A stretch of DNA of 64,000 nt from Aquatica leii (GCA_035610365.1 CM069433.1:134620545-134684544); one strand, 5' to 3'; shown: positions 10,011 through 21,494, counted from the stretch's first letter. Program-made: numbers and translations. Notes: generated by a model from the letters alone, not told the origin.

Positions 10011-12028
10011 AAATAGGCTTATGTTGCCAAACTGGCACATGACGCCAAAAAAAATATGCTTACACAGATCCTTATATACTCTTTGTTATAACTAACAAAA
10101 AAGAAACGAAAAGATCATCAAAACGTTAGTGTTTAAGGTGTTTTTCTTAATTGAAAAATTACAAAACAAAAATTTTATTACAAAAACTTTCTACCTATCA
10201 ATTGTGATTTTTTTTTAATAAGCCATAAGTGATAACAAAATACAATCGATGTAAAATATTTAAAAAAACAACTTAAGAAACAAACTGTTCAAGTGTTAAC
10301 AGCTAAAAATAAATAGTAGTGAAGGATTGAACAAAATTTGAAATAGAAATCTACGTTGTAAAAGAAAGCGATTTAAACGAAGCAAAGGCACAATCCATAG
10401 TTTTTGCTTTTGTTAACTTTTTAAAAGTATTTTTCTTTGTTTACATTTTAAAACACTTTTTCAATTTTGACATAAATCAAATTTTTCGCTGTAAATTTGC
10501 ACTCGGGATTTTAACTCGTCTAATTAAGATTGAATTGTAGTATTTCTTATAGCACGTTGTGCAAATTTTCTTTTACTGTTATTATCGTGTTATTCTGTTA
10601 AAACATATTAAAAGCAAGGTGCGCGGTGGGATTTCTAAGATTAAGAACATTCTCTAAATGGTTTTAAAGAGAAATTTATGCGAAACTTGTTAAAACTAAT
10701 TTTACCATACTTGAATTAGTCTTTTGGTTTTTTTTCTTTGAAAACGACTATAACATTGTTAAATATAATCTTAATTTTGTTAAAACTGTACGACTGTGCT
10801 TTAATGTACTCCCATTTTCCAAATTATAGCATATTGTATGTAGTATAACTAGTGGCAATTGCGCATTTAAAAGTATAATGCGTACGATGTAATAATGTAA
10901 CCTCCCTTTGCGAATTTCTTTTTGATCACCTACTCCACCGTAAAAATTAATGATGCATATTGATGTACGTGCGCATGGAAATTTTTTGTTATCCTTTTTT
11001 TCGCTATAAAATGAACCCATTCACCGCACCGATATTGTTTTATTACAACATCCATCACCTTACCTATTATAAACAATGCAAAGGTTCGATGAACAAATTT
11101 CTTGTTACGGCAATAAAACAATACGGTTTACTCGCTACACTAATGTTCAAAATTAGTCAATTAGATATTAGACAAAGCAGTATCTATTGGCCAATCCCTA
11201 GATTGATGTACGTTTTCCCAAGAGCTTGAGACCGAAATCTAGTCGGTCTTGTTGCCGGTTGATTTCCCAAGTGAAATCGGGTGCGTCCAGATTCACGTTT
11301 GTCCTTGTGGCTGAAATGCAGGAATGCGATCAAATCGTTTTACGAATTTAAAATTTATGTTGCCTACTTTAAATGCATACGAATTCCAAGCAATTACATC
11401 TAGGATTGAACATTAAATGCACCTCAAAATCACATTTAAATCGTTAAGTGTGTAATTTCTATCTGCATAAAATACGTTTTAACTTTTGCCACGTGAAAAT
11501 TTAGTTTAGGAAAGTATAGATTTTTAGTTAGCGCACGCTTTTCCAAACTCGTTTATTGCACTAACGAAATTATAACGTATGCAAATTAATATAAAATTAT
11601 TAAAAAGTTTAAATTCTGCAAAAATCAGTTACAAAACTGCATATGAATAAAAGCATAAAATATTGTTTAACAAACATCTACAAATACATACATTGTTAGT
11701 GTTCTTGATCGACGAAGTAGCGTTAGTTGTAAGTACTTTTAAACCATACTATACAGTATGTATATATAGCCTGGTACAACAATTCATAATTTGTATATTT
11801 CATTTAATAATAAAACATGTTTTTAAACTATCGTTCTTCAAAACTAAAACTCGTGTAAAATCAATAACGTCAAGAGTTTTTTATTAAGAACTATGAAACA
11901 AAAATAATAGTTAGATATTGTATTTCTGATTTATTAGCAATTTATTACCACTAACCATAGCGTAACTTTGCTTACAAAAATGATACCAAAATGTTACTTA
12001 CGTCAAAGTTTATTACACTTGCATTATA
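10011..12028. other. AT-rich intergenic, nothing recognised
   Basis: About 2 kb with no coding frame of recognisable motif and no clear repeat. Short frames near 10748-11229 and 11663-11887 look like chance. Confidence 0.5.
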
Positions 12029-12033
12029 ATACC

Positions 12034-12189
12034 TGTAGTATATTAAGTTAACATTGGCAACAATGTATAGGGGCCATGTTTTTCGCCATATATAAAAGAC
12101 ATGTACGTTTTCTTAAGTTGAATGTGTTACCTTACGTTATTAGCTAAAATAAATCATTTAAAGTTGTTTTTGTGTATGAGTACACTACA
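12034..12189 (+). repeat. 5' LTR of the Mag-like element
   Basis: 156 bp, TGTAGTAT...CACTACA. It holds a TATA-like box (TATATAAAAG, ~12089-12098) and an AATAAA signal (~12148-12153), giving a compact promoter and polyadenylation unit. Identical by eye to the 3' LTR. Confidence 0.95.
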
Positions 12190-12192
12190 AAT

Positions 12193-12204
12193 TGGCGACG
12201 AGTA
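12193..12204 (+). other. Primer-binding site, probably tRNA-Ser
   Basis: TGGCGACGAGTA starts 3 nt after the 5' LTR. Its complement ends in CGTCGCCA, which fits the acceptor end of a tRNA beginning GACGAG, as insect tRNA-Ser(GCU) does from memory. Confidence 0.6.
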
Positions 12205-12319
12205 TAAAAAAAAAAGTTTGTTTCAATTGTCGGGAACAGTTCCGAAAATTTACAAGAAGAGGAAGCACGTTTTTATACAGAGGTTAGATTATTCAATTGT
12301 GATATTTATAATAATTACG

Positions 12320-14323
12320 ATGGAAATGGAAACTACAGACATTACTAGCAGTAATATTAAAGTAGTTGGCGCTTCGATGGGTGCTGTTTTTAATCAATTT
12401 AAATTGGGACAAGATTGGGAAATTTTTAGTGAGCGATTGGAACAACAATTTATCGCAAATTTGATAGAGGAACGGCGTAAAGTCCCAATTCTACTAACTT
12501 CAGTAGATGAACAAGTTTACAAGATTTTAAAGAACATAATGTATCCACGGAAGCCCAGCGATGGTACTTACGAAGAACTAATAAAGTTATTAGGAAAGCA
12601 ATTCCAACCAAAAAGGTCGCTGTATCGTAAGCGTATTGCTTTTGATTCTTTAAGACAAGGGGAAGCAAAGACGAATGATTGGTATGTTAAAGTGAAAAAG
12701 TTAGCAGCTGAATGCGAATTTGATACATCTTTCAACGAAAGAGTACTTGACAAGTTTGTAACAGGTATGAAATTAGGGCCAATATTAGACAGGTTATGTG
12801 AAGAATCTCCTAAGAGGCCATTAGAAGACATGTTGGACCTAGCTTTGACAAAGGAAGCAGCACTGAAAGAGAATGAACAAGCAACTATAAATAAAGTGCA
12901 GCAGTTCAAGAAGAAACTGCAAGACAAAAGTGCGACAGCAGATTTGTTATGTTTTAGGTGTAACAAGGGTAATCATAATTTTAAAAGCTGCAAATTTAGG
13001 AATTTCACATGCAAAAATTGTAATGGAAAAGGTCATATTGCCGCTGCATGCAAAAAGTCAACTAATAATTGCATTGAAGTAGAAGCTGACATTAATCTGG
13101 AAGAGCAGGAGTTAGAATTGTTTAACCTTACAGGAACAGAAGAAAGTAACTACATAGAACCAATAGGTACAAATGTTTTAATTAATGGTAAAAACATGTT
13201 AATGGAGGTAGATACAGGTGCTAGTCTATCATGCATGCCTTTTGTGTTATATCAAAAAGAGTTTTCGGATGTAGAATTACAACCGACAACAATTAAGTTA
13301 AAAACATACGATGGCACTAGTATCAACCCCATAGGTCAAATACAAGTTACTATTCAATTAAATAATGTAACAAAGGTTTGTACATTAGTAGTAGTTAGGA
13401 ATGCTAAACAATTGTTATTAGGCAGAGATTTGTTTAAGATGTTCCATTTAAATGTGTCAAGTTTAGAAATTGGTGCAATATCACATGACACGACTTTGAA
13501 AGAATTATTTAGTAAATTTTCAAACGTGTTTAAGCCTGAATTAGGAACATATAAATATGAAAAAGTTACTTTGGAACTTAAGACAGATGTTATTCCTATT
13601 TTTCATAAGCCACGACCAATACCATTAGCTTTTAAAGATAAAGTTATATTAGAATTAAATAAGTTAGAAAAGCAAGGGGTAATTGAAAAAGTACCAAATG
13701 CGAATTGGGGAACCCCTCTTGTACCAGTTATGAAAAGTAATGGTAGAGACGTCAGGGTTTGTGCTAATTATAAGATAACAATTAACAGGTTTTTAAAGGA
13801 TGTGAATCATCCCTTACCTAGGATTGACGAAATTTTTGTAGCATTGCAAGGTGGAAAGAGATTTACTAAACTAGATTTCTTAAACGCATACAACCAGTTA
13901 GAAGTAACTTCAGAAACTAGTGATCTGTTGGCTTGGAGCACAACTTTTGGTATTTACCGTGTTAAGAGGTTGCCTTATGGAACCAAACCAGCATGCTCTA
14001 TTTTTCAAAATATTGTAGAGAGGGTGTTACAAGGTTGTAAGGGAACAGTTAATTACTTAGACGATGTGGTGGTAACAGGGAAAGATGAAAAGGAACATTT
14101 GTGTAATCTAGAGGAGGTTTTAAAAAGATTAGACCGTGCAGGGTTTAGATTGAATTTTTCAAAATGCGAATTTTTTAAGGAATGTATATATTATTTAGGA
14201 TATAAGATTAGTGAAAAGGGTTTAGAAAGGGACGAAACGAAAAGTGAAGCGATTGTAAACGCGCCGCGTCCACAGAACGTAACTCAACTGCGAGCATTTA
14301 TCTTAATTATTATTCCAAATTAG
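12320..14323 (+). CDS. Gag-protease-reverse transcriptase polyprotein of the Mag-like element (C-terminally frameshifted)
   Basis: The open frame begins at 12122 inside the LTR, but the methionine at 12320 (MEMETTDITSSN) starts a normal gag. Capsid-like sequence (~20-190) is followed by two zinc knuckles, CFRCNKGNHNFKSC (211-224) and CKNCNGKGHIAAAC (231-244), both C-X2-C-X4-H-X4-C. Protease has DTGA (D298) and LLLGRDL. RT has KLDFLNAYNQL (motif A Asp ~519) and YLDD (579-582), so it looks catalytically complete. Gag and Pol share one frame with no frameshift. The frame derails near 14293, right after PQNVTQLRAF, where the family continues with LGLINYYSKF. A shifted frame continues the protein (LNYYSKLVHNF). 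Confidence 0.88.
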   Translation: MEMETTDITSSNIKVVGASMGAVFNQFKLGQDWEIFSERLEQQFIANLIEERRKVPILLTSVDEQVYKILKNIMYPRKPSDGTYEELIKLLGKQFQPKRSLYRKRIAFDSLRQGEAKTNDWYVKVKKLAAECEFDTSFNERVLDKFVTGMKLGPILDRLCEESPKRPLEDMLDLALTKEAALKENEQATINKVQQFKKKLQDKSATADLLCFRCNKGNHNFKSCKFRNFTCKNCNGKGHIAAACKKSTNNCIEVEADINLEEQELELFNLTGTEESNYIEPIGTNVLINGKNMLMEVDTGASLSCMPFVLYQKEFSDVELQPTTIKLKTYDGTSINPIGQIQVTIQLNNVTKVCTLVVVRNAKQLLLGRDLFKMFHLNVSSLEIGAISHDTTLKELFSKFSNVFKPELGTYKYEKVTLELKTDVIPIFHKPRPIPLAFKDKVILELNKLEKQGVIEKVPNANWGTPLVPVMKSNGRDVRVCANYKITINRFLKDVNHPLPRIDEIFVALQGGKRFTKLDFLNAYNQLEVTSETSDLLAWSTTFGIYRVKRLPYGTKPACSIFQNIVERVLQGCKGTVNYLDDVVVTGKDEKEHLCNLEEVLKRLDRAGFRLNFSKCEFFKECIYYLGYKISEKGLERDETKSEAIVNAPRPQNVTQLRAFILIIIPN

Positions 14324-15105
14324 TTCATAATTTTTTTTAAAAACTGGAGCTACTGTACAGACTATTACGTAAAGAGGTTAAATTTGCGTGGTCAATTAAA
14401 TGTCAGAAATCTTTCGAATTATTAAAGGAAGAAATGATATCTGTAAAAATTCTGGTTCATTATGACGCACATAAACCATTATTATTAGCTTGTGATAGTA
14501 GTAATTATGGAGTAAAGGCGGTGTTACTACCTCGTATGGAAGATGGTACAGACAAACCTATTAGTTTCGTGTCGCGACTATTGACGAAATCAGAGAGAAA
14601 CTATTCAATGATATATAAGGAGGCTTTGAGTATAAATTGGGGAGTAAAAAAATTATACCAGTATTAAGCAGAATGCAAATTTAGAATACTATCAGACCAC
14701 AAACCATTAAAAGCGTTGTTTGGGGAGCATAGGAGTCTACCTCAAATGGCTGCTGGTCGTTTGCAAAGGTGGTCGATATTTTTGTCGGGTTTTGATTATG
14801 AATTTAAATATATTAAAGGCGCAACAAACGTAAAAGCGGATATGTTATCTAGGTTGCCATTGAACTCTGATGATTTTAGATCAGATGAAGCGACATTAGA
14901 TTATTTAAATTTTGTTGAACAGTTAGCACCAATAGATATCCTCAAATTAAGGTTGGAGACTAGGCGCGATAAAATGCTAGGGAAAGTCGTAAACTTTATT
15001 AGGTACGGGTTTCCTAGACAATTGGACGATGAAAGTTTAAAGCCATATTTGTTGCGCGAAGGAGAATTGTCCGTAGATAATGAAATAGTAATGTGGGGAT
15101 ACTGA
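14294..15105 (+). pseudogene. RNase H and start of integrase of the Mag-like element, with three stops
   Basis: One continuous frame, shifted relative to the upstream ORF, carries LNYYSKLVHNF, then a TAA at 14338-14340, then RNase H with LLLACDSSNYGVKAVL, ERNYSMIYKEAL and (after a TAA at 14665-14667) FRILSDHKPL, so the acidic residues are kept. KGATNVKADMLSRLP closes RNase H. A TGA at 15103-15105 stands where CGA would give Arg. All lesions lie within about 820 bp, while the LTRs are identical. Confidence 0.85.
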
Positions 15106-16197
15106 GTAGTAATACCAAGCAGTTTACGTGAACAGTTATTAAATGAGCTACATAGTATGCATGAGGGGATAGTGAAAATGAAGTCGCTGGCAAGAGCATA
15201 TTTCTGGTGGCCTTCGTTAGATAAGGAGATTGAAAGCAAAGTAAATGGATGTAGAATTTGTTTAAGTGTTAGAGCAAAACCGAATGAAGCAAAAATAATT
15301 CCTTGTGTCAAAGGTAGCTATTGTTATGAACGTATACATGCTGATTTCTTAGGGCCATTCAAGGGTCGAATGATCTTGTTAATAATAGACAGCTATTCTA
15401 AATGGTTAGAGGCTTTTATAATGAGGAGTACTGACACCAATACTACAATTGAGAAATTTAGAGAATGCTTTGCAAGATTCGGGTTGCCACAGGTTGTAGT
15501 AACTGACAATGGATCTCAGTTGGTTTCAGATTTATTTTCAAAATTTTTAGCAAACAACGGGATTAGACATTTAACATCGCCGCCTTTCCACCCAGCAACA
15601 AACGGCTTAGCCGAGAATGCTGTGAAAAATTTCAAAAGTAGTATAAGTAAAGCATTGTTGGATGATACCAATGCCGATGTGTCGTTTGAAACAATAGTAA
15701 ACCGGTACTTATTCAGTTATAGAAATGCAGTACACATCGCCACGGGTGTCACACCATCCAGTTTAATGTTCAATTATAAAGTCAGAACAAGATTAGATAT
15801 ATTAGGTAGGAAAAAGAATATAGGGTTAAAGTTAACAGAGAAACTTGCAAGAGAAGTGAATTTTAGTGTGGGCGAGTTAGTGTATTGTAGAGACTATCGT
15901 AATCCAAACCAAAAGAAATGGGTTGAGTGCGAAATTGATGAAATTTTGGGAGATAGAATATACATGTGTAAAGTGTTAGGGGAAGAATTAGTCTGGAAGA
16001 GGCATGTAAACCAGATTATAAAAGTAGGAACCAAGGTTCAACAAAGTAAAAGCGATATAAATGAAGTGGAGAAGACAGTTCAGATACCGTCAGAATTGGT
16101 AATAGAAACAGGCGAGACTGGGCAAGGCAGCGAAGAAAAACAACAAGAAATTAGGCCTAGACGCATTATTAAACCACCGGTTAGACTCAACTTATGA
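15106..16197 (+). pseudogene. Integrase of the Mag-like element (reading on in the same frame after a stop)
   Basis: The frame continues from the stop at 15103 with the HHCC zinc domain (ELHSMHEGIVKMKSLARAYF ... CRICLSV). The catalytic core follows with Asp in HADFLGPFKGR, Asp in VVVTDNGSQL and Glu in FHPATNGLAENAVKNFK, so the D,D,E triad is intact. The C-terminal region (VGELVYCRDYRNPNQKKWVE) matches the DNA-binding end of gypsy integrases. It ends with RPRRIIKPPVRLNL and a stop just before the polypurine tract. There is no env and no chromodomain. An internal methionine at 15157 exists, but independent translation is unlikely. Confidence 0.88.
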
Positions 16198-16207
16198 GGG
16201 GGCATAT

Positions 16208-16363
16208 TGTAGTATATTAAGTTAACATTGGCAACAATGTATAGGGGCCATGTTTTTCGCCATATATAAAAGACATGTACGTTTTCTTAAGTTGAATGTG
16301 TTACCTTACGTTATTAGCTAAAATAAATCATTTAAAGTTGTTTTTGTGTATGAGTACACTACA
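16208..16363 (+). repeat. 3' LTR of the Mag-like element
   Basis: 156 bp, identical by eye to the 5' LTR, and followed by the ATACC target duplication. The polypurine run at ~16195-16203 precedes it. Confidence 0.95.
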
Positions 16364-16619
16364 ATACCTGTTTAAAAAACACATGTAAAATCCCAATATT
16401 AAAATACTGAAGTGCTTTTAAGTTGCTATTGAAACAATGACGTCATTATTTTTAAGCTTTTAATTTTAAGCTTGTGTTTGTAATGTACAGATGTAATTAA
16501 TGAGATATAACAAACAGTATCATTTTTATTTTAAATAAATGTTAAATGTACAGGTTTTTATTATTTGATATGTGGATTTCAGCAGTTTCCAGTTCGTAAT
16601 TACTTGCTTTGGTTATCGC

Positions 16620-16985
16620 AGAATCGCCAGTATTAACTCACAATGATGACGTAGTATTGGTTCCTTAACACTCCAGCAATGCACTCATCCAACCATTGCA
16701 GACGTTCGTCTGAAAGAATGGCCGATGTATCTGGCAGAGTCCGAAAGTTTCAAAAAATGTGCTACAAGATCCTCAATTATTGCAAATTTTCGACTTTTCT
16801 CTATTTTCGATGCACGAATGTGAAAAATGAAGTATTTGCCACTAATCTCTATCAAAACTATCGTATATCACTACCTTCAGGAGCTTGGACGAAAAAACTA
16901 CGAAGCTATTCCTCCGTAAATACGAAAGACCTTTTAGTTTCCATAACCTTTTTTTTATTTTGTTAAAGTCCAATGACACTGGCAC
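16620..16985 (-). pseudogene. Tyrosine-recombinase relic (Crypton/DIRS-type), degenerate
   Basis: On the minus strand, 16735-16694 encodes ARYIGHSFRRTSAM, preceded by RKFAIIEDLVAHFLKLSDS. GHSFRRTSA is the H-x-x-R catalytic box of eukaryotic tyrosine recombinases, whose family pattern is YxGHSFRRTxAT. Upstream, another minus frame (~16950-16890) reads FVFTEEXLRSFFVQAPEG with a stop at X, which resembles the start of the same domain (FTxEEIxxFLxxAPD). Stops and frame changes separate the parts. The final Tyr is not visible. The call depends on one good motif and one weak one. Confidence 0.5.
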
Positions 16986-17256
16986 TTGCTTTCTCAGATT
17001 CGTTTTCTTTTCTCATTTTAATAATGATTTTTCGCAAATCCCTTGGTAAGTTCAGTATTTTTGATCGACATTGTATATGGTGATTAGTTAATTCCAAAGC
17101 TTTTATAAAATGTCTTCTTTTATGCAAGCCCTTGTAATTTTTTTATAAAAAAAATAGTGAGCGTTAATCCCTGCTAGATTCAATATTGAATATTGACCAC
17201 TTAAGGAAGAAGCCCGATTACTGGCTTACTTAATCAGTAAAAAAAATTATTTTAAC

Positions 17257-19163
17257 GGGTAATATCGACCTTTCGGGTAAATTCGATCACATTGTAGGTA
17301 AATATCGACCAAAGATTTTTATTGAAAATAAGACTGTTGAACAAAATATTTAACATAGAAAACATATAAAAAATATTTATTATAAGTTTAAGCAGTCTTC
17401 ACACTGATAATCTTTCGCATTATCAATATTCGTGCACCTCTACCATAAGCCATTATGTCCACCGAAACTATTACAAACGCTACATGTTTCGGTTGTCGCA
17501 GTATTTTTCTTTTTCTCTTTTTGGCTAGAAACCACATTTCTCTTGACTTTTCGCACATTTTGCGGCCTCGCCTTCTTTCTCTCTTCTTTTTTTTCTAATG
17601 CAACTTTTAAAGGAGTTGAAGTCATAATTTTGGAATATTGGGTTTTTCGTCACATGTTTCTCATTTTTGATTTTGGTAAGGGCAGAAGATCTGTAAAACT
17701 TTTGTTTGCTTGCTTGGGTTGAAGAGTCTTGTCAGTATCATCACTTAACTCATCCTCTGAAACCTCTTCTAATACCAAATTAGAAATATCAGAATCTGAA
17801 GATGAGGATTCACGATTACGTTTGCGTTTATTTTGGATCATTTTAGATAGAGAACGACAGATAGACGTGGATGGGCCAGCCACTGGCGAGGGAGTTCTTT
17901 TCATACGTTGAATTGCAGGATTTTCATTTTCTGCGGTAATGTGCTCCACAACCGTCCGCTAAGAGTGTCAATTCTTTGTCACTAAACACAAAACGGTTAA
18001 AGGGAAATATTCCGGTTACTTCAAAAGCTCGTACACCTTTCTCGACTGTGGCTACTCTATTGAAGGCATTTTTAAATAATTCCGCAATGTCAGTTTGTTG
18101 GATTTTTTGAAGATTTTTTGATTTTATATATTCGTCGCAATCCTGATTGTACGTTATCTTTAATGGTCCGAAAAAACACACATCAAGGGGTTGCAACCGA
18201 TGTGATGTGTGCGGGGGAATTTAAATAACTGTAATACCATTTTCTTTGCAAAAGTTGTATGTCAATAAGCTAGAGTGGGTCGAATGGTTGTCAAGAACTA
18301 GTAAGACATGGTCATCTTTACTGGATTTTGTGTAAGATGCAAAGTGTTTAATCCATTCTGTAAAAAGATCCTCAGTAATCCAGCCCGACTTGGAGCATCT
18401 ATATATTGCACCGGTAGGACCATTTTTTAAGGCCTTCGTTCATCCGCTCTCTTTTGAAAATAATCATTGGCAGGACATAATTACCCGCCGCGTTCATTGC
18501 AGTGACAACAGTGACTAGCTACCCCCTTTCACCGCTCGTAATAGCTTCTACTTGTTTCTGGCCCTTGGGCGCTGCAATTCGGCTAGGTATGTGTACATTG
18601 CTAATGCCTGTCTCATCGACATTAAATATTCGATGAGCAGCAAATTTATGATTGTCGTAGATTTTTTCAAGATTATTAAAATATATATATATTTCTACCC
18701 TGTTAAAAGCCAACACACAGCTTAAACTGGTAGCCTCTGGCTTACGGAAACTTATAGTTCGGCTGAGAAATTTCATTTTCTTTTGCGAACTGATAAGCAA
18801 GCTGGCGGATACATTATGGTGTAAGTTCATAAAACAGTTTAGACCTAGCAATAATATGGCTGGTAAGTTCGGATTCTTGTTCAACGGTAAACACGGACTT
18901 CCTACCTAACTTGTATTTCTTAGGATCAAATCTTCTCTTTATTCTATCTTGCAACGTTCTGTATGGTACATCTTTGCAGCATTTCTTATAGATGTAACTT
19001 TGTCCTGCATTGCTTTAATGGCACGCCGCATGTTTTCTTCTGTCCACGAAGAACGATTACTTTGCGCTTATATCTTTCACGTGGTATCTAAAACAAATAA
19101 TATTCAAAGCAGTGTAATATCGACCACTGTGGGGTAATATCGATCACAGTGGTCGATATTGCC
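17257..19163 (-). mobile_element. Second pogo-type element, degraded, with TAATATCGACC subterminal repeats
   Basis: GGGTAATATCGACC at 17257-17270 is matched by GGTCGATATTGCCC at 19150-19163, giving a 14-bp inverted end with one mismatch. Variants of the same motif occur next to both ends: 17275, 17297, 19113 and 19132. The interior encodes a minus-strand pogo-type transposase relic. No clear target duplication was seen, so the precise boundary is uncertain. Confidence 0.6.
17391..19075 (-). pseudogene. pogo/Tigger-like transposase relic with C-terminal zinc finger
   Basis: Minus strand, several frames. At 19040-18885 lies the pipsqueak HTH (KAMQDKVTSIRNAAKMY, then in a shifted frame VPYRTLQDRIKRRFDPKKYK). 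At 18884-18519 is the segment up to the first catalytic Asp ([20 protein letters not shown]). About 18440-18200 carries the second Asp (VLLVLDNHSTHSS). 18196-17924 carries LQPLDVCFFGPLK with the third Asp, then VTGIFPFNRFVFSD. 17949-17650 is a Ser/Asp-rich linker. 17625-17391 ends in a Cys-rich finger (CSVCNSFGG, then after a stop RCTNIDNAKDYQCEDCL). It is more decayed than the copy at 2.2-6.1 kb and of a different subfamily. Confidence 0.75.
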
Positions 19164-19421
19164 CAAACTTTTTACAGAAAAATAATTCAATCACTAAGAA
19201 AAACTAGGTTAGAATTTCACAACGTTGGTAGTACGAATGTAACTATAGACGTGTTCTTTGTATCTTATATAAAAATGATAAATCTTAGTACTACTAAAAG
19301 TCTGAATTACCTTAAATTAAACAGTCTGTCCTTTACAAAAATCGGCACAAAATCGAACAATGTATCGGTATCACAACACAACACTTATTTAACAGAAACT
19401 TGTTGTATTGAGTGAGGTTAG

Positions 19422-20960
19422 CTACCGAATTACTACACCTAGCACATGCTTGCGATCGCAAAACTCATACAAGGTTGCCAAAACTGCATTGGTCGAAATT
19501 CGACCGCGGTCGATATTCGACCACTTTCCCCTATTTCTAGAGACCGAGTAGGTAGCACACAGTTTGTTGTCAACACCAGATTTTGTCTCATTGTAAAACT
19601 TTACGATGTTAGTTGTAGGGTCTATGGCTGAGTCATAGTGCAGAAAGGAGAAAAACATTTTTTCTTTTTCTTGGAATGTAAGAGATCAGTGTTAAATTGT
19701 TTTAAAATGCAAATTTTTCCGTTTGTTTTTTCTGACGGTGCTTACATAGGTTAGGCTATGGTTTTGCAGGAGATCATAACTGGTAAACCAATTGTCTGCT
19801 GAAATATTTCTTCTAGTATGAAACAGTGGTTTAGACAGTTCTTCAATGTAGCACTAGCACTGTTGTCAACATCGTAAGGACCAGCAGGCTGCTTTCCTAC
19901 ATATACCTCCAAATTAGTGGTGTAAAAAGTTCTTGCATCGACGACTGATATTATTTTTTTAACATACTTAGATGGCTTACTCGGTATATATTGACGAAAT
20001 AAGCATTTTCCTCTAAATGCTGGAAGCATTTCGTCAGCTGTAACATATTCACTTACAGAATAATTGTTCTGGCAATCAAACACAAACTTATCGAAAACTT
20101 TTAGGTATTGCTGGAGAAAATGACATCTCTTGCGACATATTAACCCTAACAAGTTTTATTCCAGAACCATCAGTGGCACAAATGTTACTCATATTTATTC
20201 TGCTGTTTCTATAAAAGCCAGCCATATATAAAAGGCTTATAAAAGCTTTTACTTCAACAAGTCCGTATGTTTACAATCCCTTTCCCTGCTGTATAATTCC
20301 CTTTTACCATCAATATACTTATTATTGTTAGTGACAATTATATTCAGCATATCATCACTAAAAAATTAACTCCAACATTGAAAAGCCGCTTCAGCATGTT
20401 TTATTGGACCTTTTACGCCAGGTAATTGATTTACAATATTATATAAACATGTTCTAACATTTTGAGCAGGTTCTTTCAGCTTCTACTTAGTTACGTTGTC
20501 TTTTCCAAACACAAAATCAGTTTGTTGTAAGTCATCTTCATCTCTTCTTGTTTGGTATCCGTTGCTTCTTCCTACTTCCTCTACGTTGTCTTCTTTATCT
20601 TCACTGCTATCATTTACTTTTGATAACTTTTTACTGTCAGATTCCATAGCCTGCTTGCGTAAAATTGCAGCATCCTTCTCGTCAAGAGGATTATAAAACT
20701 TTATGCATTTCATCTAGTAAGACACATAAAATTGTAAGGAACAGCTCTAATTGTATTATTTATAATACGTAATATAATTAATTACGTTTACTTTGTAATT
20801 ATGATCAAGTTTAGGATTAAAACTCACCTTTTCTTGCTCTTGAAATACACTTTTTACACAAAAAATGTATCTACAATATTGTAACACTGCTATTCGTGTG
20901 GTGTCTGTGAGACACAATGGAAATATTGTTTTCGTTAATTCCACAGCGGGTAAACGTGAA
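19422..20960 (-). pseudogene. piggyBac-like transposase relic 1
   Basis: Minus strand. 20713-20483 is an acidic N-terminal region. The following ~330 bp contain family segments in broken frames (NIVNQLPGVKGPIKHAEAAF, FFSDDMLNIIVTNNNKYIDG). 20152-19751 carries ADEMLPAFRGKCLFRQYIPS then KPSKYVKKI and NLEVYVGKQPAGPYDVDNSA, the core around the second catalytic Asp of DDE_Tnp_1_7. 19658-19422 carries KFYNETKSGVDNKLCATYSV, the TKGGVD box with a small deletion. Multiple stops and frame shifts make it inactive. No TIRs or TTAA pair could be assigned. Confidence 0.75.
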
Positions 20961-20999
20961 CTGTCGCAGTTTATTCTAACTAACTTTCAATTCATCTGA

Positions 21000-21490
21000 A
21001 AAAGGTACGTGGCGGGGGAAGTCTATAAGCATCATTGTTCGAAAGTTATTCTAAGAAATACATTTGATAATGTCTGGCAGAGGCCACGGGAGTGACGGAT
21101 GGTTAATTATCCTTATACCAAAATTTTTACTTTTACCATTACTTAGTAATCGTTTTGTGGGCCAAGTTCGCTTTAAGCTAGAACAACGATAGCGTAAATT
21201 TGTTTAGAAAAATAATATTATTATTTTATTATTAAAACCTAACATTTATTTTTTTCGACAGTTAATAAGTACAATTATCAAAATATGCAATAACCGGCAG
21301 TATTATGTTCAATATAAATTTATTACCCAATCTAAAATTAAACCTTTTACATGATTTGTTTAGCATCGTAATAATACTTCTCTGCATTTATTACCATGAC
21401 TTAAGAAGTTAAAATTGAGTGTAAGTAGGTAAAAATGTAAATAATGCAATAACTTTTTTGTAATAGCAAAGGCTTCCACGGCCGGAGTCT
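21000..21490. other. AT-rich intergenic, nothing recognised
   Basis: Spacer between the piggyBac relic and Penelope-like copy 2. No supported feature. Confidence 0.5.
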
Positions 21491-21494
21491 ATAC

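Larger units (their letters stand above)
12034..16363 (+). mobile_element. Mag-like Ty3/gypsy LTR retrotransposon, recent insertion, 5-bp TSD
   Basis: Two 156-bp LTRs (12034-12189 and 16208-16363) look identical base for base and are bounded by TG...CA. The flanking 5-bp duplication ATACC is at 12029-12033 and 16364-16368. A primer-binding site follows the left LTR, and a G-rich polypurine tract (GAGGGGG) precedes the right LTR. One gag-pol frame encodes capsid, two zinc knuckles, protease and RT. RNase H and integrase follow but are interrupted. LTR identity indicates little time since insertion. I place it in the Mag clade from the single gag-pol frame, serine-type primer site, short LTR and absence of env and chromodomain. 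Confidence 0.93.

Noticed and set aside
17432-17722. 96-codon plus-strand open frame, Phe-rich
   Set aside because: It is the antisense shadow of the Lys/Arg-rich tail of the second pogo-type transposase.
19496-19535. GGTCGAAATTCGACC/GGTCGATATTCGACC sequence, similar to the pogo-relic end motif
   Set aside because: It lies within the piggyBac relic and can be explained as decayed coding sequence. It is also 330 bp beyond the proposed pogo end.
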